Assembly: GCA_007844125.1 (NCBI GenBank)
Contig: CM017572.1
Location: 21,683,407-21,747,406, forward strand
Source: Sinonovacula constricta
Lineage: Eukaryota; Mollusca; Bivalvia; Cardiida; Solecurtidae
Direction: 5' to 3'
Length of the DNA: 64,000 nt
Shown: one piece after another, positions 55,501-62,974 of the stretch
How positions within the stretch are numbered: position 1 is the stretch's first letter
Layout of the letters: each line of letters opens with the position of its first letter
Notes under the pieces: generated by a model
What the model was told of the DNA's origin: nothing
Database searches by the model: none
Seen by the model: only the letters and a program-made list of their open reading frames with translations
Translations under genes and position numbers: made by a program

Positions 55501-57219
55501 TTCCTAATGGTTTTTATTCTTTATAAAAAATTTTTTTTTAAAAATATTTCTTTTTAATAATATGATTTGTCTTTGTTTTCAGTTCTACTACTACTTTGCA
55601 ATGGTGGAAGATTTTATCTTGCGGTTTGTGTGGACTCTGACTGTCTCTATTGGGGAAGGGCTTCTGATTCATGGCGAGATCCTAAAAACTCTCCTGGCCT
55701 CCCTCGAGATATTCAGGTACATTACTGGCTTCATTAGGGAAGGGCTTCTGATTCAAGGTGAGATTCTAAAAACTCTCCCAGCCTCCCTCGAGATATTCAG
55801 GTACATTACTGGCTTCATTAGGGAAGGGCTTCTGATTCAAGGTGAGATTCTAAGAACTCTCCTGGCCTCCCTCGAGATATTCAGGTACATTACTGGCTTC
55901 ATTAGGGAAGGGCTTCTGAGTCCTAAGAACTCTCCTGGCCTCCCTCGCTACAGGTACAGAATATCTTTCCACTGGCTTAGGCACATGTATGGAACCTAAT
56001 TTGTTTGCTTATGTTACCTATTTCCCCCCCTGTTTTTTAAGAACCAGTATGGGTTTTTTTCATTTTTGGACTATTATCTCTATTTTACACCTTTTCTTCT
56101 TGTTTTCAGACGTTTTGTGTGGAACTTTTTCCGACTGGAGAACGAACACTTGAACAACTGTGGTCAGTTCCGAGCTGTTCGAGACATCTCCATTGCTCCA
56201 TTGGACTCTAGCGACCTGTCCCAGTTACTGGAGACCATGGATGAAGAGGACGGGGCTTTCACGCGTCGTGGAGAGAAACGCAAGCTCCTTGGGAAGTAGG
56301 TCCAACTATAATGTTTTGTTTGTAACAAAAACACTAGCATACCCAGCTATACAGGTAGAAGAAGACCCCAGACAAATATTTGGGTAGAGCTACAGGAATA
56401 TTGAAAAACCTTTCCTAAATAAATATTTTCCTCACAACTGGGACTCAAACCATCGCAATGAGGTGCTGAGGAGATAAAGTTTGTGTATTTATTTCCTTCA
56501 GCTCAAAACATTTATTGTTTTTGATTAGTACAATAAGCTATTTAATTGAAATTACCCCTTGAAATTTTCTGTTTGTTGGGTGTATTATCCCAACAACAGT
56601 ATTTCAGTTATATACATGGTGTCTATTTGAAGCAGATATAGTGCTGCCTTCATTGTGTATAGCATGCCATGAACACATAAGACGATACCACACCCAGTCA
56701 CATTATCCTGATACTGGGGCAACTAGTCGTAGAACTACCCTTATATTTGCTTGAGCGTTAGTAAGGGAGCTATACGACTAGCGTTTTTAAGACTTTGTTA
56801 TGTTGCTGCCCAGGTTCGAACCTGGGGCCTTCCATACCTGGAGCCGATGCTCTACCGATTGCTGGTCCAGCTGTTGTAAGAGTAATTCTGTTCATATGAA
56901 ATTTACAGCTGTGTTTGAAGCGGACACTGGACCAGAAAAAAACTAAAGTTTAAACTTACAACCCTTGCATCATAAGCTAATTCTTTGCCTGGGATAGTTT
57001 TTTAAACATGATATTTTTTTTTTTTTTATTCATCTATGCAAGATCGCCTATATTGCTTTACAAAGCACATTTATTTGCTCAGATTTTGTTCTCAGATTTT
57101 GTTCTATTGTTTTATTCGTTTTTGTTTTTTTCTCTTTATACCCCAGAACCAAGAAGGATAAAGTATGGATTGAAGACAATAATGCTGAGAAGATTCCATG
57201 GAAGTTCAAGGGTGTGTAG
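40528..57219 (+). CDS. XPR1: XPR1-type phosphate exporter (SPX-EXS), complete, 15 coding exons
   Basis: The protein is predicted to export inorganic phosphate across the plasma membrane, gated by inositol pyrophosphates bound to its SPX domain. The spliced CDS is 2043 nt, 680 residues plus TAG; human XPR1 has 696. The SPX domain covers about residues 1-180, with Tyr22 and Lys26 in the first helix and a lysine cluster in KILKKHDK (Lys160, 163, 164) matching the known ligand-binding surface. Transmembrane segments start near residue 237, followed by [25 protein letters not shown], the EXS core (about 432-636) with [16 protein letters not shown] and NAGKYST, and [14 protein letters not shown]. 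Arg564, Arg595 and Arg596 align with arginines reported for phosphate coordination in human XPR1. All 14 introns between coding exons have GT-AG ends and compatible phases. The ATG at 40,528 is the first in its exon and matches the family start. Identification is by recalled family sequence, not a search. Confidence 0.96.
41802..41853 (+). CDS. XPR1: XPR1 coding exon 2
   Basis: This 52-nt exon follows TTTTTTAG and ends at gtaatg in phase 1. It encodes [17 protein letters not shown], continuing the SPX domain and including Lys26. Confidence 0.93.
42316..42606 (+). mobile_element. tRNA-derived SINE, family B, plus orientation, in XPR1 intron
   Basis: The best family B copy. It starts GACCTGGTAGCGTAATCGGTAGAG (A box), has CCCGGGTTCAATCCCCGAC (B box), the CATACCAAAGT block and ends CTGTTGGTGGGACG followed by a TTGAATATAAAA tail. 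Confidence 0.82.
42785..42886 (+). CDS. XPR1: XPR1 coding exon 3
   Basis: This 102-nt exon follows TTTTGCAG and ends before gtaaga (phase 1 to phase 1). It encodes the SPX segment containing [11 protein letters not shown] and [10 protein letters not shown], both typical of XPR1. Confidence 0.95.
43085..43225 (+). mobile_element. SINE family A, plus orientation, in XPR1 intron
   Basis: GGTGATAGAGTCGCAGATTA, GAGTCCCAGTTCTGGGTGAA and TCAGCTGACTCGCGCTGTGG follow the family order; the 3' half is missing. Confidence 0.65.
43514..43791 (+). CDS. XPR1: XPR1 coding exon 4 (SPX core)
   Basis: This 278-nt exon runs from TTTCTCAG to gtaatg. It encodes the basic linker LRRRQSS and the hallmark [16 protein letters not shown] followed by [14 protein letters not shown], whose lysines form the inositol-polyphosphate site in the family. 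It ends in phase 0 at residue 167. Confidence 0.97.
44194..44295 (+). CDS. XPR1: XPR1 coding exon 5
   Basis: This 102-nt exon from AAATTCAG to gtaacg encodes residues 168-201, including [17 protein letters not shown], the last part of the SPX region. Phase 0 at both ends. Confidence 0.93.
44300..45470 (+). other. XPR1 intron, no recognised feature
   Basis: No repeat copy or supported exon found; the reverse ORFs here are chance. Confidence 0.45.
45481..45561 (+). CDS. XPR1: XPR1 coding exon 6
   Basis: This 81-nt exon from TTTTTCAG to gtaaaa encodes residues 202-228 with the conserved [12 protein letters not shown] motif that leads from SPX into the membrane domain. Phase 0 at both ends. Confidence 0.95.
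46128..46206 (+). CDS. XPR1: XPR1 coding exon 7 (first membrane segment)
   Basis: This 79-nt exon from CTTGCAG to gtatgt encodes residues 229-254 with the first hydrophobic segment, [20 protein letters not shown]. It ends in phase 1. Its last bases and donor are tandemly repeated just downstream; the first donor is the one that joins the next exon in frame. Confidence 0.92.
46176..46405 (+). repeat. 31-bp tandem repeat spanning the exon 7 donor, about 7 copies
   Basis: The unit, about CATTATAGTTGCAG/gtatgtttaaacagtgt, contains the last coding bases of exon 7 and its splice donor. Donor copies follow positions 46,206, 46,237, 46,268, 46,299, 46,330, 46,361 and 46,392, spaced exactly 31 bp. 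The fifth copy reads GAAG/gtatgt and the sixth GCAG/gtgtgt; the others keep GCAG/gtatgt. Confidence 0.93.
46855..47156 (+). mobile_element. Family D element, internally deleted, in XPR1 intron
   Basis: TTAAAGGTGGTACCTGACAG at the left; the middle (CACATGGTTTTCTT region) is deleted; GGTAACAATGACTTATTTG and GCAAACTGTTGGCA mark the right end. Confidence 0.72.
47755..47942 (+). CDS. XPR1: XPR1 coding exon 8
   Basis: This 188-nt exon from TTGATCAG to gtaagt encodes residues 255-317. It has an acidic loop (VDHDDDW), then MYRGMF and [11 protein letters not shown], then [13 protein letters not shown], all in the family order. Phase 1 to phase 0. Confidence 0.96.
48334..48540. mobile_element. About 210-bp inverted-repeat element, copy 2, in XPR1 intron
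   Basis: GTGAACTTTTTCTGAGG, GGAGATTTTCACATGCAAAA, AACAAAGAAGGAAATTA and CCTCATTTTCAAATAATTTT align with 14,877-15,085. The ends are more diverged here. Confidence 0.65.
48780..49318 (+). repeat. Minisatellite built from the exon 9 acceptor region
   Basis: The array repeats variants of CCCACTTTACAC, TATATTCTATTTACTCTG and (T)GCCACAG or GCCAGTTATCAG, with units of about 43-60 bp. Each copy resembles the real intron-exon junction (TTTGTGCCACAG/TTATCATCC) at its right end, so the array supplies several decoy acceptors, for example ending at 49,268. Confidence 0.88.
49319..49498 (+). CDS. XPR1: XPR1 coding exon 9
   Basis: This 180-nt exon from GCCACAG to gtaagt encodes residues 318-377. It holds two hydrophobic segments ([15 protein letters not shown] and [13 protein letters not shown]) and [20 protein letters not shown], matching family spacing. 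Phase 0 at both ends. The polypyrimidine tract is weak and lies inside the minisatellite. Confidence 0.94.
49735..52143 (+). repeat. 2.4-kb minisatellite in XPR1 intron (31/25/22-bp mosaic units)
   Basis: The array is built on GATACAGGGTCAATATTAGT plus TTTGATTTTGA (31 bp), with shorter variants of 25 bp (…GTTAATTTTGA) and 22 bp (GATACAATTGTTTTGATTTTGA minus internal parts). The variants alternate irregularly. It fills most of the intron between coding exons 9 and 10, which ends about 160 bp after the array. Confidence 0.95.
52304..52451 (+). CDS. XPR1: XPR1 coding exon 10
   Basis: This 148-nt exon from CATTTTAG to gtgagt encodes residues 378-426. It carries [13 protein letters not shown] with Asp397, a conserved acidic residue of the transport path, and [12 protein letters not shown]. 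It ends in phase 1. Confidence 0.95.
53149..53343 (+). CDS. XPR1: XPR1 coding exon 11 (EXS core)
   Basis: This 195-nt exon from TTTTACAG to gtaggt encodes residues 427-491 of the EXS domain, with [28 protein letters not shown] and [13 protein letters not shown]. Phase 1 at both ends. Confidence 0.96.
53357..53536 (+). repeat. 31-bp minisatellite just after XPR1 exon 11, about 6 copies
   Basis: The unit is about GGCACAAAGCTCCAGATATG plus GAGAGAATAAA, 31 bp long. It begins about 14 bp after the donor but does not include it. Its open frames on the minus strand are repeat artefacts. Confidence 0.93.
53845..54058 (-). mobile_element. SINE family A2, in XPR1 intron
   Basis: TTACATTGCACAGACACATT, ACATCTGGGTAGAACCACCA and GGCCAGGACTCAAACTTGAG follow the order of the 29,720 copy. 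Confidence 0.72.
54858..55033 (+). CDS. XPR1: XPR1 coding exon 12
   Basis: This 176-nt exon from TCCTCAG to gtgagt encodes residues 492-550, with [33 protein letters not shown] and FLREEIVY, all EXS hallmarks. Phase 1 to phase 0. Confidence 0.97.
55175..55372 (+). mobile_element. SINE, diverged family A/A2, in XPR1 intron
   Basis: CTCTCACTGCATGAATCTTG and AGTCCTGGTCAGGGTAAGAA correspond to the B-box region; the body is weakly conserved. Confidence 0.5.
55583..55716 (+). CDS. XPR1: XPR1 coding exon 13
   Basis: This 134-nt exon from TTTTCAG to gtacat encodes residues 551 to the first two bases of codon 595, including [18 protein letters not shown]. Using this first donor gives nearly the same length as human XPR1 up to RRFVWNF. 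Three further in-frame donors follow at 55,800, 55,884 and 55,953, so the exon may be longer in some transcripts. Confidence 0.9.
55645..55953 (+). repeat. 84-bp in-frame tandem duplication of the exon 13 end with its donor
   Basis: The unit contains GGGAAGGGCTTCTGATTCA, the CTCGAGATATTCAG exon end and the donor gtacatt. The donors after 55,716, 55,800 and 55,884 are 84 bp apart; a shorter fourth copy ends CTACAG/gtacag at 55,953, 69 bp later. The exon reading frame stays open through all copies, so each added copy would insert 28 or 23 residues. Confidence 0.95.
56110..56295 (+). CDS. XPR1: XPR1 coding exon 14 (end of EXS)
   Basis: This 186-nt exon from TTTTCAG to gtaggt encodes the [18 protein letters not shown] and [12 protein letters not shown] motifs, then an acidic tail MDEEDGAF. 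It ends with two bases of a Lys codon. If the donor is not used, the next codon is Lys followed by TAG at 56,297-56,299, which overlaps the donor. Confidence 0.95.
56340..56480 (-). mobile_element. SINE family A fragment, in XPR1 intron 14
   Basis: ACCCAGCTATACAGGTAGAA, AGACCCCAGACAAATATTTG and CAACTGGGACTCAAACCATC match the family; tail and head tip are absent. Confidence 0.6.
56572..56875 (-). mobile_element. tRNA-derived SINE, family B, in XPR1 intron 14
   Basis: Nearly complete from GTTTGTTGGGTGTATTATCC to CGATGCTCTACCGATTGCTG, with CAGGTTCGAACCTGGGGCCT as reverse B box. Confidence 0.8.
57147..57219 (+). CDS. XPR1: XPR1 terminal coding exon 15
   Basis: The acceptor TATACCCCAG is followed by 73 nt encoding [20 protein letters not shown], then GV and TAG. 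The VWIED segment resembles the acidic C-terminal tail of vertebrate XPR1. The phase fits exon 14 exactly. The 3' UTR follows; its polyadenylation site is not clear. Confidence 0.82.
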
Positions 57220-58005
57220 ATGGTATTGTTTGAGAGGGAAATATAACCAAAGCCTTGTCAACTGTGCTCTTCCAAGCTGTGTATGTTTAGGGAACTTTGG
57301 AGATGTATGTAGCAACAACCATGTGGACTGGATTATCAATGTTAAGAAAGTTATAAGAAATGTTGGAGAGGAATATAGCAACAATCATGTGGACTGGGTT
57401 ATCACAATTATTAAAGTTGAAGAAATGCTGGAGATTGAGTGACAAAGGAACAATGTTATCCCTATACAGGTTTCAAGAAAATCTTTCTTTGAACAATTAA
57501 AAGAATTGTGTGTACAGTGTCCATTCAAGGGTATCAATTGTATATTTTTCCACAATAAGATGCACTTTCACTTGTGGTAAAATCAAAAAAATCTGAATTT
57601 CTAAATTATTATCTGATGAGTCTTTAAAACGCAAATTAAAGAAAAACGTGATAGGTCAAATTTCACATTATTAACAAATCAAGAGTGAATTTTTGGAAAA
57701 CTTTCTCTGAGTCTATGAATTCATAAAGCCCAATCAAAATGCTTATTTTTTTTTTTTAAATAGAGCCTATGTCTACATGTTCCAAAAGGCTTTATTTTGC
57801 TCACTATTAACATTGTTATTGTTACACTGATGTGTTGTTTATCTGTAAATATCTGTACTTCATCTAGATATTATCTACTGTGATAGAACTTTGATGTGTA
57901 GAATTGTTATTTGTTAAATGCAACATGTTACAGCAGACACAGTGCTGCCATCACTGTGATATCTTGCCATGATCTACCCTAACTCAGCCAAAAAGTTAAT
58001 GCCCT
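57220..58005 (+). other. XPR1: Probable start of XPR1 3' UTR
   Basis: Follows the TAG of exon 15. A direct repeat of GCAACAAYCATGTGGACTGG occurs at 57,312 and 57,379. No clear AATAAA with downstream GT-rich element is seen, so the transcript end is not placed. Confidence 0.45.
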
Positions 58006-58007
58006 TT

Positions 58008-59852
58008 TTAGCTCACCTGAGCACAACGTGCTCAAGGGGAGCTTTTGTGATACCGCTTCGTCCGTCGTCCGGCGTCCGTCGTTCGTCGTCCGTCGTTCGT
58101 CGTCAACATTTACCTTGTGAACACACTAGAGGCCACAATTTTTATCCAATCTTCATCAAACTTGGTCAGAATGTTTGTCTGCATGAAATCTTGGATGAGT
58201 TCATTATTGGGTCACCTGGGGTCAAAAAGTAGGTCACGAGGTCAAATTTTAGGAAAAACTTGTGAACACACTAGAGACCACATTTATTGCCCAATCTTCA
58301 CCAAACTTGGTCAAAATGTTTGTCTGCATGAAATCTTGGATGAGTTCGTAACTGGGTCACGTGGGGTCAAAAAGTAGGTCACTAGGTCAAATCTTAGAAA
58401 AAGCTTGTGAACACACTAGAGGTCACATTTATAGCCCAATCTTCACCAAACTTGGTCAGAATGTTTGTCTGCATGAAATCTTGGATGAGTTCGTAACTGG
58501 GTCACGTGGGGTCAAAAAGTAGGTCACTAGGTCAAATCTTAGAAAAAGCTTGTGAACACACTAGAGGCCACATTTATAGCCCAATCTTCACCAAACTTGG
58601 TCAAAATGTTTGTCTGCATGAAATCTTGGATGAGTTCGTAACTGGGTCACGTGGGGTCAAAAAGTAGGTCACTAGGACAAATCTTAGAAAAAGCTTGTGA
58701 ACACACTAGAGGCCACATTTATAGCCCAATCTTCACCAATCTTGGTCAGAATGTTTGTCTGCATGAAATCTTGGAGGAGTTCATAACTGGGTCACGTGGG
58801 GTCAAAAAGTAGGTCACTAGGTCAAATCTTAGAAAAAGCTTGTGAACACACTAGAGGCCACATTTATAGCCCAATCTTCACCAAACTTGGTCAGAATGTT
58901 TGTCTGCATGAAATCTTGGATGAGTTCGTAACTGGGTCACGTGGGGTCAAAAAGTAGGTCACAAGGTCAAATCTTAAAAAAAGCTTGTGAACACACTAGA
59001 GGCCCTATTTATAGGCCAATCTTCATCAAACTTGGTCAGAATGTTTGTCTGCATGAAATCTTGGATGAGTTCGTAACTGGGTCACGTGGGGTCAAAAGTA
59101 GGTCACTAGGTCAAATCTTAGAAAAAGCTTGTGAACACACTAGAGGCCACATTTATAGCCCAATCTTCACTAAACTTGGTCAGAATGTTTGTCTGCATGA
59201 AATCTTGGATGAGTTCGTAACTGGGTCACGTGGGGTCAAAAAGTAGGTCACTAGGTCAAATCTTAGAAAAAGCTTGTGAACACACTAGAGGCCACATTTA
59301 TAGCCCAATCTTCACCAAACTTGGTCAGAATGTTTGTCTGCATAAAATTTCGGATGAGTTCGTAACTGGGTCACGTTGGGTCAAAAAGTAGGTCACAAGG
59401 TCAAATCTTAGAAAAAGCTTGTGAACACACTAGAGGCCCTATTTATAGGCCAATCTTCATCAAACTTGGTCAGAATGTTTGTCTACATAATATCTTGGAT
59501 GAGTTCGTTATTGGGTCTCGTGGGGTCATAAAGTAGGTCACTAGGTCAAATTTTAGAAAAAGCTTGTGAAAACATTTAAGAGGCTACATTGATGGCCCAG
59601 TCTTTACCAAACTTGACCATCATGTTTGCCAGTATGAAATTTTACATATGTTTTGAAGTGAGTCATGTGGATTCAGTAGGTTACTTGGTAAAATTCTAGA
59701 AAATGTTATCAACCCAGTGGCCACACTAATGGTCCAATCTTCACCAAAGATTTCTAAAGTAAATGACTCTCAATTACTTAATGCCAGATTTGAGCCTACG
59801 TAAAGCCTGTGTCATCAGGTGAGCGATTAAGGGCCATCATGGCCCTCTTGTT
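58008..59852 (+). mobile_element. Large non-autonomous element with about ten 145-bp tandem repeats
   Basis: It begins AGCTCACCTGAGCACAACGT and ends CAGGTGAGCGATTAAGGGCC then ATCATGGCCCTCTTGTT. Left end has the palindrome GAGCACAACGTGCTC and a pyrimidine-purine stretch of CCGTCGT units; the right end has the perfect hairpin AGGGCCATCATGGCCCT. The tandem unit contains GTGAACACACTAGAGGCCAC, CAATCTTCACCAAACTTGGT, CTGCATGAAATCTTGGATGA and GTCACGTGGGGTCAAAAAGT. No transposase is encoded. The architecture (short inverted ends, core tandem repeats, terminal hairpin) resembles Pearl/HINE-type elements of bivalves. Confidence 0.8.
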
Positions 59853-60014
59853 ATGTATTAACAGGGACATTACTCTTAAATGTTTCAAATTATTAATTAG
59901 CTCCCTTGTGGGTAAATATAAGTTCTTAAAATATAGAAAATGTCTCACTTGACTAGCCATTGAAAGCTGCATTTTAATAAAAATAGAATAATACAAAAAA
60001 TCAGATACCGGTAA

Positions 60015-60325
60015 ATTAAAACATCTCTGTCAAGACTATCAGGAAATGTAAAGTTACAGTGTAATAAAAGTAATCTGTCAAAACTATCAGGAAATGCAAA
60101 GTTCCATTGTAATAAAATATCTCAAAACTATCAGGAAATGCAAAGTTCCATTGTAATAAAATATCTGTCAAAACTATCAGGAAATGTAAAATTCCATTGA
60201 AATTAAACATCTGTCCAAACTATCAGGAAATATAAAGTTCCATTGTATTAAAACATCTGTCAAAACTATCAGGAAATGAAAAGTTATGTCATAATCAACA
60301 TCTGTGTCAAGACTAACAGGAAATG
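60015..60325. repeat. About 46-bp minisatellite, 7 copies
   Basis: The unit is ATCTGTCAAAACTATCAGGA followed by AATGCAAAGTTCCATTGTAA and TAAAAT, with small length changes. Confidence 0.9.
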
Positions 60326-60361
60326 TAAGGGTCCTAACCTTTTGTGAAGTATGTTTACATG

Positions 60362-60565
60362 AAGCAGTTTATCCAATCAGTGAAATATCCAATCAGTGGA
60401 CGTTTACTAATGTAGTTTATCCAATCAGTGGATGCTTATTCATGTAGTTTATCCAATCAGTGAATGTTTACCTAATGTAGTTTATTCAATCAGTGAATGC
60501 TTACCTAATGTAGTTTATCCAATCAGTGGCTGTTTACATGAAGCAGTTTATCCAATCTGTGAAAA
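60362..60565. repeat. About 33-bp minisatellite, 5-6 copies
   Basis: The unit is GTAGTTTATCCAATCAGTGA followed by ATGYTTACCTAAT. The first and last copies carry ATGAAGCAG instead of AATGTAG. CCAAT-containing CCAATCAG occurs in each copy. Confidence 0.88.
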
Positions 60566-60569
60566 GCAT

Positions 60570-62500
60570 GCTGTAAATAGCAGAACTACTTTACTCAGTA
60601 AAGCATTTGGGTTTTGTGTGTGGTTCTGTTGTTAGCTTTTGGAATACATCTCTTGTGGGAGAGAAAAAATTCAGATATAAATATAAGGATCGCGTTGATA
60701 GCACTTCTGATCAATAAGAAATTGTTCATCCATCAGTTTTTTTAATTGTTTTGTTGTTTATTGTTAAAAATTTTAATGCAAAATCTAAATAAACTTGTTA
60801 CTGATCCCATTTGTGTTCTAAAGTTGCTAGTCTTATTTGCAACTGATAAACGTTACATTAATACTTTTTCACTAATCACAATAGCTGCCACCAGTTTAAA
60901 ATGTCTATACAATCATGTTCAGTGGGGACCCATGCAATATACTGTTCTTTCATACAGTATGCATGTACCAATATGTGTTTATTTGATTTTTTTTTAAATT
61001 TTCATGATTAATATCAAAACTAACAGGAACTCATTTAAATCAACTTTTTTATTAATACTTTTCGTTAAAATATTATTTGGTTTCAACTTTTCTTTAAATA
61101 TTCTGCTGTAATGTTTTATGCAGTCAACCTGTCCAGGTATTAGTCATTTATGTTGTTGTTGTTTTTATTTAAGCAGAAATTGTTAGGGATGGAAAAAAAT
61201 GAACACCATATTATAAAAGTACATTGTTACATTGCAACAATAGAAAACAAAGATTGTAAGTTTTGATTAAGTCCGTTAGGCACAAATAAGAAAAATGATG
61301 TTGGCTTCCTTAGAATGATCCAATAGGAAATTAATGTCTCTAAATATCACATTATAGTCATTATATTCTACTATAATGTGGAACAAGAGACTAATTAATA
61401 ACAATTAAAAATTATCATGAAAAACTGACTGCCGCGGCAATAAGAAAAAGCAAAAAGAAAGTGTTTTTGTTTTTTTACACAGATGTCTTGGGACAAGTTA
61501 TGAATTTTATGTTAATAAAATGTTTTTCTCATTGTTTCTTTCACCTGTATGACCCTGAAACTTAAAATGTTTTATTTTTATATTGTTTATATTTTACCAT
61601 GACATGTATTTACTCTTGTTCCTCCATTGTATGTTTTAAATACGTATCTGCTTTTTCAATTGAAAATATAATTATGTACAATTATGTGGAAATATAATAT
61701 GTAAAGATATAAAATTTGTTTTTAAGGGTTATGTTTATATATATGACCACATATTCAGCTAACTGCCTTTAAATTACTCTTTGAGATGTGCTAAGTGATG
61801 CTTTTTCAACTTTTAACAGACATAGCCTCGTGATGTTGAGGAAAATCATGCATTTTTTTTTAAAATCCTTTTTTTTCCACCTCAAGTATTGGATTTTTAA
61901 ATGATTAATTGAAATTTATAAATACTGAAAATTTATCAAGTCTTAAGAAAAAATTTCTGAAGAAAAACAATCATATTACTAGTTGCTTCTAATATTGAAA
62001 ATATTTAATACATGTTGTATGTTGTTATTATTTCATTGTAAATGTTAAAATAGTTCGAATTAGGAACTAATTCTTATTTTGCAATTTGCTGTCCAAAAAA
62101 AACTAAGTCATTTAAAGTATTTGTTTAATTTTGCTAACGATAGGTTATCATGGTGACATTTCATATATGGTAATTTTTAACTTTATTTGAAGTAGGAGTA
62201 AAGTAAGTTTAAACATATGTTAATTGACCAATAAAAATGGTGAATGTCAACAATAATATTTCTTAAGATAACATTTGTCCATCTATAGCTTGGGCAGATT
62301 TACACAAGGGTTCAAGGTGAGGCACTGGGTAGTTGGAATTCAAAAACTGTACACATTTGGCCTAGTCTACCCTTCCTAGAGTATTTGACTATAACTCCAG
62401 TTCCCCACATTGGTATCAAATACCAGCCAGGGACTGTCAGATAAAAAAACTGAACACATGCAATTGTTGATAATAGTAGGGCACTGCTTGGGGCTATAGT
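60570..62500. other. Flank or distal 3' UTR of XPR1, no recognised gene
   Basis: AT-rich, with AATAAA-like motifs (for example near 60,786 and 61,514) that could serve polyadenylation. The ORFs are short and AT-driven. Confidence 0.4.
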
Positions 62501-62504
62501 CGCC

Positions 62505-62665
62505 AATTTGTAACTATAAAGCTGTGGTCCCTCATTCCCTTGGTTTGAATCCTGGTTGGCGCACACTTTCATGTGTTGAGGTCTCCCAGCTGACTTGCAC
62601 TACACCAGTAGTTCCACCCAGACTTTTATCTGGGCTCTTTCTCAAAAATTCCGGGTTCTACCTGC
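62505..62665 (+). mobile_element. SINE family A, plus orientation
   Basis: CCTTGGTTTGAATCCTGGTT (B box), AGGTCTCCCAGCTGACTTGC and AGTAGTTCCACCCAGACTTT follow family order. A second body fragment (GGTCTTCCAGCTGACGTGTG) is at 62,898-62,970. Confidence 0.65.
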
Positions 62666-62974
62666 AGAAACATTTCTCATTTGAAATTTTGCTATTGCTT
62701 AAACTTTCAGAAAACTTACTACATGGACATAATGTAATAAATTGCTAGATGTTATACACTATTAACAAAGGAATATGGTAGTACTAAAAGGCGGAAATGA
62801 AGGGTTTATGATACTTTCAGTAAAATACTGTGCAGTCAAAACTTATGTTTGTGTGTCTGCAAAAATATTAACTGAGATATGTTTCTGCAAGTGGATAGGT
62901 CTTCCAGCTGACGTGTGATATGCCAGTGGTTCTACCCAGACTTGTATGCAATCTTCTTCCAACAAAATAGACTT

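Noticed and set aside
57969..59246. ORFs with repeated KLGQNVCLHEILDEF
   Set aside because: Translation of the 145-bp tandem units of the large mobile element; copies differ in frame and lack splice signals.
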